The notes beneath the pieces were generated by a model. That model was not told the origin of the DNA and made no database searches. It saw only the letters and a program-made list of their open reading frames with translations. Of a stretch of DNA of 64,000 nucleotides, positions 58,476 through 64,000 are shown piece after piece. This DNA is from Hymenopellis radicata (taxonomy: Eukaryota; Basidiomycota; Agaricomycetes; Agaricales; Physalacriaceae). Numbering within the stretch: position 1 is the stretch's first letter; the number at the start of each line of letters is the position of its first letter. Location of the stretch: assembly GCA_015501595.1 (NCBI GenBank), contig JADNRX010000215.1, forward strand, positions 29,322 through 93,321, read 5' to 3'. Made by a program: the position numbers and the translations under genes.

Positions 58476-59437
58476 TCAGACACTCGTCTGCTCCACCGAA
58501 TGCGCCCACACCGCCCTCTCCTCCGAAATATTATGACATCTCGTCCCAATATCATCCCCATGCTCGTCCCTCCTACTCCATCCTTCTTCCTTCACCCTAT
58601 CAAGCAACGCAGAGCGCATATACTCGGCACACTCCTCCGGCTGAATCCCATACGGCCAAGACTTGAACCACATAGGGGGCGCAAGCAGCCTCACCCCACA
58701 AAGACTCGTACAGCTGGTTCACCACAGGCGTATACACCACCCCTGGGTATATATGCACGAACCCAATCCCGGGATTCTGGTTCGCATATTCCTAACACGA
58801 GTTAGCAGTGCACCGCAGTTCTAACTCGAAGGATACGCACCTCGATCATAACATCATTATACACCACCGGCTTCAACGCCGCCTTCTAAAACCTATACTT
58901 GTGCCTCAGCCCCAAATCCTCTCTGTCCACCGGAACATCCGTCATGCCCATCCCCCGGACCGTTATCACCCTCGCATCCTCCCCTCTCTCCTTGGCTGCA
59001 TGGAGGAGGGGCAGCAATTCCACAATAAACTTGAACCTGCAATAATACCTCATAACCAACAGCCTATCCAGCCCTTCCTCCGTCTCGTCGCGTCCCGTCA
59101 CACGAAAGTATCCCGCAGACAAAACCAGAAAGTTGATCTCATCCACTCGACTCTTGATCTCCTCACACGTCGCAACGATGTTGCGCATCAGAAACGCGTC
59201 GCAGTACACGAACTCGCGCTTGACGCCAGAGGGGCGGGGAAGGGACTCAAAGGTCTTCTCCGCCGCGGCACTGTTGCGCCCAACGATGAAGAGATGGAGG
59301 TTCCCGCCGAGGTAGGACGTCAGGGCATTCGCCATGGCCTCCCCTACACCGGATGTCCCCCCGACGAATACAGCGACGGGGGTGTAGGGAGGAGAGAATG
59401 CGGCGTTGGAGGCTCGGGCGTCTGTGAATGAAGGCAT
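58476..59437 (-). pseudogene. Short-chain dehydrogenase/reductase, disabled
   Basis: Starts MPSFTDARASNAAF at 59437. The Rossmann motif is VAVFVGGTSGVGEAMANAL (GxxxGxG type), followed by LHLFIVGRNSAAAEKT, INFLVLSAGYF (NAG-like) and MRYYCRFKFIVELLPLL (YxxxK-like region, Tyr-Tyr-Cys-Arg-Phe-Lys). After DLGLRHKYRF a TAG stop interrupts a frame that continues KAALKPVVYNDVMIE to a GTGCGT donor. The second exon (58797-58476) reads EYANQNPGIGFVHIYPGVVY and then, after a frame shift near 58680, GIQPEECAEYMRSALLD. Two independent lesions make it a pseudogene. It would have been a cytosolic NAD(P)-dependent oxidoreductase. Confidence 0.8.
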
Positions 59438-59850
59438 GGCGAAGATGGGAGGTTCGAGAGCATACTTATAGTGTCGCTTCACCAGCTTGACAAACGCACA
59501 TCACGCATGTGGGCGTGAATTTATTGTGGAATGAGGCCTACGAGTACTCGAGTGTCAAATCGTTCCGATGGGTGTTCCGAAATGCTTTCGCGCGAGTCCT
59601 TCGTCATCGACTGCTGCGACAGTCATGGAATTCCTAGAAACGGACGCAACCTTTCATCAGGCAGAGCATATTAGAGCAAGCAGCCATGTTATCCATCTGT
59701 ATTCCATGCGTTTCTATACCAAATCGTCATCTTGTACCCTAGGCTCTGCCGGCGTTCATGGCAGGTTCAATGCATATACGCGTAAGCGGGTAGGAAAGTT
59801 CTGGTTCAGAGGTGGCAGGAAATGTCCGGACCATACCGACCTAGTCTGTG
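59438..59850. other. Intergenic region
   Basis: Between two minus-strand genes. The + strand frame 59568-59978 overlaps the next gene antisense and has no supporting motif. Confidence 0.4.
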
Positions 59851-60573
59851 TTATCGCTTCTCTCGGCGATCCAACAGGACTTGTTTTAGTCGTCCAGCCA
59901 GTCCGTCAGTCAATTTCGTTACGCCGTACGAAGTGCACACCCTGTAAGCTGGCATGGGCTGGTACGTGTCGGCGTTAATCTGCGGGGAGCGTGAGTGTCG
60001 GTAAGGCGGTAAATATATGCTATTCACCTCCCCATGTTGAACCAGAACGGTGGCAATAATGTCCTCTGGGTCCCCGATACGACCAAGCGGCGGAATATTG
60101 CGCTCGTCGTGGACATGCATCCACCCATTCTGCAACTGGATCGCCCCGTTTCGCTGCACGTCGTCGACGCCGTCCGCAAGGCCAGTTTTGAGCGCGTCAT
60201 GCAGTAGCGGTAGGAAAGCAGCATTCTCCATAAAATCCTCAAGCACTGGCTCCCCTTCCGCTGGCAGCCAGCCTATCACCTCTTCCTTGTTGTCATATGA
60301 CTCCAAAAATGACACCGCCCACATTGGCCGCGGTTCCGCAACAAGATGATAGAATAGGTCCGGGCGCGATGGGTCGTTTTGTGTTTGACGGGCTGGTTGG
60401 CTTGTCGAGAAGCGTGCAGGCCGTTGTATTCGCGGGTACATGGTGTTGGTCTGTAGGCGTAGAACGGGGCTGCGCCACGCATGGGCCCGCGCGGCCAGCT
60501 GTATGCCGACGCGACATTGCAATTGGGGAGCACGCGCGAGTGTACGAAACGAGCGGAAGATGGTGGTCATCAA
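59851..60573 (-). CDS. Conserved probable mitochondrial protein
   Basis: Two exons (60573-60028, 59979-59851), 224 residues. The 48-nt intron (GTGAAT...CCGCAG) is a multiple of three and open, so its retention would add 16 residues. The N-terminus is Arg/Ala/Ser-rich (MMTTIFRSFRTLARAPQLQC..., ARFSTSQPARQ), typical of a mitochondrial targeting peptide. The mature part contains DLFYHLVAEPRPMWAVSFLE, VIGWLPAEGE, GAIQLQNGWMHVHDERNIPP, LGRIGDPEDIIATVLVQ and ADTYQPMPAYRVCT. I recognise it as a basidiomycete conserved protein of unknown function. No lesion was seen. Confidence 0.8.
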   Translation of the reverse strand: MMTTIFRSFRTLARAPQLQCRVGIQLAARAHAWRSPVLRLQTNTMYPRIQRPARFSTSQPARQTQNDPSRPDLFYHLVAEPRPMWAVSFLESYDNKEEVIGWLPAEGEPVLEDFMENAAFLPLLHDALKTGLADGVDDVQRNGAIQLQNGWMHVHDERNIPPLGRIGDPEDIIATVLVQHGEVNSIYLPPYRHSRSPQINADTYQPMPAYRVCTSYGVTKLTDGLAGRLKQVLLDRREKR

Positions 60574-61289
60574 AAAACAGACTCGGATGACGTCGGTGGC
60601 TGTGCATCACTTGGGCGGATCGGGCCGAAAGAGTGTGGCGCAGTGGACTGCTGAATGGTTTAGAAGGTTGAACTTGTAGTCGATTAAAGTAGCCACTAGA
60701 CTTTTTGTAACACATGTTTAAATAACCCGCCACATCCGTAGGAAACTGGCAATTGGGTTACAGTTAAATTTTCACTACTAAGGACAAGGAAAGTAGGTTT
60801 TCACGATGACCGGTACCAGCTTGTCTGATTCAGCGGAATGCCCAGATTCTTCTTGTCGCAACCGACCCAAGACACTGACTTCCGCTGGGCCTGTAATTCC
60901 TGTAACGTACCTTTTTCTTTGTGATTCTAAACTCTCCCGCACAGTTAATGCTTGTTCACTGTTGAGCTGATTATGCCTGGCGTAAACGCACTTGTAGTCT
61001 CAATCCCAAAAGCGATAGAAAATGGCACCTCCTGGGGTATAAACCAGGCATCCGAAAGTAGCCGCGAGAATCCCGACGCCATCGAGGTCAGAGGGATTGT
61101 AGGAACGATTGCTTGGATGTCATTGAGTGACAGATGAGATTTGTCCCTGCCTTGGCGGAAGACCATAGTAGTACATGGCAAATCCCCAGCAAATGCCTGG
61201 GGAAGAAAACTTCAAAGGCAATGAATGGGTGGGAAAGAGCATGTGATGCTATTAAATCGCGAGTGTAAGGTATGGAGGTAAACCCGATG
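60574..61289. other. Intergenic region
   Basis: Frames at 60945-61181 (-) and 60952-61137 (+) overlap on opposite strands and lack motifs. 61100-61289 may hold the 3' UTR of the next minus-strand gene. Confidence 0.4.
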
Positions 61290-62230
61290 CTAAATACTAG
61301 TCGTTGACCCACTTCCGAAAAAAGGATCGTCAGACGCAGACTGCGAGTGAGAGGGGCTGGTAGCTGTGAACAATTCATCGCGCGCTTCTTCGTCACCAGG
61401 AACGAACCCAGGGGTCTCCCAGAAAGCCGTGTTAGCGTCTTGGAAAGATTGGGGAAAGGTGGCAAAGAATGATGCGTCACTGGAACGTGAATTCCATGAG
61501 GCATTGCTGAAGATCGAAGACGAGCTCTGTCGACGGCGGAGAGAGGCCGCGGCACTCAAGAAGTTATGTCCAGGAGATAATGGTGAGTGGGGCTCCGGCG
61601 AATTGTATCGCGAGTGATCTAGTCGAATACCGGAATGGCCGAACGAGGAGAAGATGGCGTGGAGGATTCGGATCCAAGTATTCTTACACCGCCGAACTGC
61701 AACGCTGACAAAGAGGGACCGCGTCTGTGTCGCTCAGTAGCGGAGGAAGATTCGAGGGGATAATCATGCATCGCATTCCGGACGAAGTTCGTTGCTGGCG
61801 ATGCGTGTGCCGGGGGTGTAGTCGGTGGTACTACCTGGAACATAATACCATGCTGCACCTGCAATGAAGATGTGGTCTGCGTGGGTGTGCTCAATCAGAT
61901 TCAATTCGCGTAACTTTAGTAACAGACAAACCTCTTCCATTTCGTTATCTGCGTTGCGACGAGGATTTTCGGTGAGTTCGAGGACATCGTGACGAGCAGG
62001 CGTCATAGGAATGTTAACAAGGGGAATATCCATTTCGAGACATTTCGACCGGCCCTTCATGAAACTTAATGATGCCTATAGCAGTAACGAAGGGCTCGGC
62101 CTACCTTTCTATTAGAGTCCAAATAAGCCCCAGATACGTCAGATTGGATAAGAGTACTTACATTGTGCCTGAAGCAGAGCCTGAGAATGGACGGCCTGAG
62201 GGAGAAGAGGCTAGGTGACGTGCCTAGAGT
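61290..62230 (-). pseudogene. Ser-rich C-terminal tail of RING gene, frame broken
   Basis: Minus-strand blocks in order: MKGRSKCLEMDIPLVNIPMT (62060 on), HGIMFQVVPPTTPPAHASPA then SALQFGGVRILGSESSTP (61860-61640), and, one base out of frame, DHSRYNSPEPHSPLSPGHNF, SLRRRQSSSSIFSN and DPFFGSGSTTSI to a stop at 61290. The style (Ser/Pro-rich, arginine clusters) fits the variable tails of Agaricomycete RING proteins. I could not splice it convincingly to the upstream RING exons. The one-base shift near 61640 may be a lesion or an unseen intron. Confidence 0.4.
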
Positions 62231-62251
62231 CGACTGTTCAGAAGAGTAATT

Positions 62252-62950
62252 CTATGAAAAGGCAACGAACGTAATAGGTACCTCGCTATAATGATACTGA
62301 GCCAACTATCAGAACCTGGAACATGAACATACCGAGTAGATTCGATTTCGTTTAGTTTGTCGTGCATCTTCCCTACGACAACAGTCATCTGCTCCCATTG
62401 CCTTTCGATGGCTCGATGTTTGATGACTACGGCATGCGTTTCCTTCAATGCGACCTGAATGACGTTCAACGGGTGCCCTGATCCAAGAGCCTGGAGGAAG
62501 ACCTACATGATCTTCGTGGACCTCGAGCCAATCCGTAATCTTTGCGTCGAGTTCAGCTAGACTACTGTCATCTGACCAAGATGGACGTAGACTGAGTGCA
62601 AGTTCGGCAAGTAGAGTCTGTTCAGAATCTGCGCTTTCGTAGTGGACGAAAAGTCGTTTAACAACTTTTCCAAAGCGCTTGTCGTACGGTAGATTGGTAT
62701 CAGGAATAGAGAAATGCTTTCGACAGTACGGACATTGCGGATTCGCAGCGTTATCTTTGAAAAAGTGTGTTGTTAGGCATCTGGGCATGTACAGGGATTA
62801 GGTGCTGCAGGTGAGGATGGTTACAGTGACAATGACAAACGTTTTACAAAATACGTGACCACAAGAAACAACATGAGGGACCACGATATCGTCCGCGTAA
62901 TGGCTTGAGCAGATGTCGCAGGTACTCTCCGGAGACAGGATTAATGGCAT
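62252..62950 (-). CDS. RING-finger protein with coiled coil
   Basis: Exons 62950-62841, 62780-62507, 62454-62333 and 62285-62252 give 179 residues. The RING is CDICSSHYADDIVVPHVVSC, GHVFC, CLTTHFF and CPYC, a C3HC4 pattern. It is followed by a helical region (DAKITDWLEVHEDH) and a coiled coil (VIKHRAIERQWEQMTVVVGK). The first intron needs a GTTTGT donor to read HVFCKTCLTTHFF; this is weaker than usual but gives the exact RING spacing. The start is the ATG at 62950 (MPLILSPESTCDIC). Probable ubiquitin ligase. The short last exon is uncertain and the gene may continue into 61290-62230. Confidence 0.72.
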
Positions 62951-63090
62951 GAGAGAAGATGATTTTACAGCTCTTGAGCTTGATGTCCGCGTATGTAGGG
63001 CTCGTCAAACGCTGTGTTTTGTGCGGTGATGAGGTGTTCAGGACAGAGTGACATCCATCAGCACTGCAAAGAACAGCTATGCCGTAACCG

Positions 63091-63384
63091 ATGGACTATT
63101 CTGGATTCGAGTATAGAGAAGTGGACAGCCCGAATGATTACAAAAAGTTGCGCTTGACGCTGGAACCACAGAGACTGCATTCCGACATAATTCCGATGAT
63201 GGGGAGGAAAGAGAGAGTTGTCCAGGAGGAGCTGTCAGTGGCAAGGCCCAGACCCGGCATTCCTCGGCATGTCGCCGACGGCTTGTCTCCTTATGCCATC
63301 ATCCTCGAACTGTCGGCGCACTTTGCCAGTAATTCTCACAAGCCAAACCACTATACGCAGAAAGCTAACTTGAACTTGTCTTAA
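63091..63384 (+). CDS. Small hypothetical ORF, 97 codons
   Basis: MDYSGFEYREVDSPNDYKKL to LNLS. Charged and without a motif. It lies divergent to the RING gene. No splice evidence or recognisable family; it may not be a gene. Confidence 0.25.
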   Translation: MDYSGFEYREVDSPNDYKKLRLTLEPQRLHSDIIPMMGRKERVVQEELSVARPRPGIPRHVADGLSPYAIILELSAHFASNSHKPNHYTQKANLNLS

Positions 63385-63959
63385 AATCGAAATACAGCAG
63401 CATTTCCTCTCTCCTTCGGGGAGCCTAGTTGTGTCATTCTACATCTGTTCTACATGTCCTTCCGAGATCAACGAGCCAGACCAACGTGGATAGGCGCATG
63501 CGACTTGGGGGCTCAAATCTCACCCGTGCACCATCATCTCATGGAAATGTATATGACTTCCTGTCAGACTGTGCTCCCTTAGGCCTCTCAAGATCAGAAT
63601 TTCTGCAGATGCTGCTGCATTGAACGAATTTCTGTGGGCCATCATTTCCGACTCACAAGACATAAATCGTTCTGGACCTGTACACGTTCAATTACCTGCC
63701 CAAATCCCGCTCCCGTCTCGACACTGACAGCTTATCCAACCCTCCGAGTCAAAGTCCCGCTCCATTCTGCTTGTCGAAATGTGACCTTTTTACCTCGCCA
63801 CGCTTGACAGGTCTTCACTCCTTGTACCTACACGCATGCCGAGGTGAATTAGTTTGAATTGCCCAGGCCTTGCTCGCCTCTTTAAAAAGGACGTGCTTTG
63901 GATGATTGTCTGCAGTGAATACCTAGTTCATCCCCAGAAATAAAGCGCACACCTCAGAA
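63385..63959. promoter_or_regulatory. Upstream region of the gene at the right edge
   Basis: No gene. A TATA-like CTTTAAAAAGG at about 63880-63890 lies 70 bp upstream of the ATG at 63960, with a pyrimidine-containing leader between, which is a plausible core promoter. Confidence 0.4.
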
Positions 63960-64000
63960 ATGTTTTCTCGTCGCTTGACCATCGCTCTTGTCACCGTAAT
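63960..64000 (+). CDS. 5' end of a gene, cut by the window edge
   Basis: ATG at 63960 followed by codons for MFSRRLTIALVTV. The basic then hydrophobic start looks like a signal peptide, so a secreted protein is likely. Only 13 codons are visible. Confidence 0.45.
   Translation, partial: MFSRRLTIALVTV

Noticed and set aside
61366..61617. + strand ORF with helical text (KIEDELCRRRREAAALKKL)
   Set aside because: The opposite strand in the same place reads as a Ser-rich tail with matching upstream pieces. The + frame has no start context or flanking exons. Not fully excluded.

Overview
The window is genomic DNA from a filamentous basidiomycete, almost certainly an Agaricomycete. The evidence is short introns of about 45-60 nt that restore conserved reading frames, a fungalysin, an AA14-related LPMO-like gene, Agaricomycete-type families (Plavaka transposase, DUF6532- and DUF6535-like proteins, a seven-helix WRCW-motif membrane protein), and a very dense nest of DNA transposons and LTR elements. 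No bacterial features, tRNA, rRNA or CRISPR were seen. All gene models were spliced by eye; family names come from motif recognition, not from a search.

Layout. (1) 0-7 kb is mostly host sequence: a three-exon hypothetical gene, a secreted M36 metalloprotease (10 exons), and, convergent with it, a secreted AA14-related copper-oxygenase-like gene (12 exons including two microexons). (2) 8-17.5 kb holds a SNF2-family helicase broken in two by an apparent 5.8-kb inversion. The 5' half is on + at 8-10.3 kb and the 3' half is on - at 15.6-16.1 kb; both breaks are fused to pieces of one Ty3/gypsy element. Inside the inverted block lies an apparently intact seven-helix membrane protein gene. (3) 16-48 kb is one Ty3/gypsy retrotransposon (- strand, 521-bp LTRs) blown apart by later insertions: a 13.5-kb Plavaka-type element (17.5-31.0 kb), a 7.2-kb TA-inserting DNA transposon (31.4-38.7 kb) whose single gene joins an Ulp1-like C48 protease to a DDE transposase, a 3.2-kb non-autonomous LTR element (39.7-42.9 kb), and several MITEs. 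(4) 48-51 kb is a DUF6535-type membrane protein gene, cut by a 1.3-kb 8-bp-TSD element and truncated by the gypsy LTR. (5) 51.2-58.0 kb looks like a TIR element carrying fragments of Mot1/BTAF1 and of a cytochrome P450. (6) 58-64 kb is host sequence again: a broken SDR oxidoreductase gene, a probably mitochondrial conserved protein, a RING-finger gene, and the start of a gene that runs off the window.

The strongest result is that almost every insertion can be proved from the sequence alone. Removing the element and one copy of its target duplication (TA, CTGTG or an 8-bp repeat) restores the interrupted coding frame, or the sequence of the sister LTR. This gives an internal relative chronology. 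The candidate novel system is the 7.2-kb element: five exons, all in phase 0, encode about 1316 codons with a complete Ulp1-type His/Asp/Gln/Cys set (H296, D313, Q351, C357) followed by a DDE core (D926, D1051, D1089). It is surrounded by small TA-flanked MITEs with similar termini.
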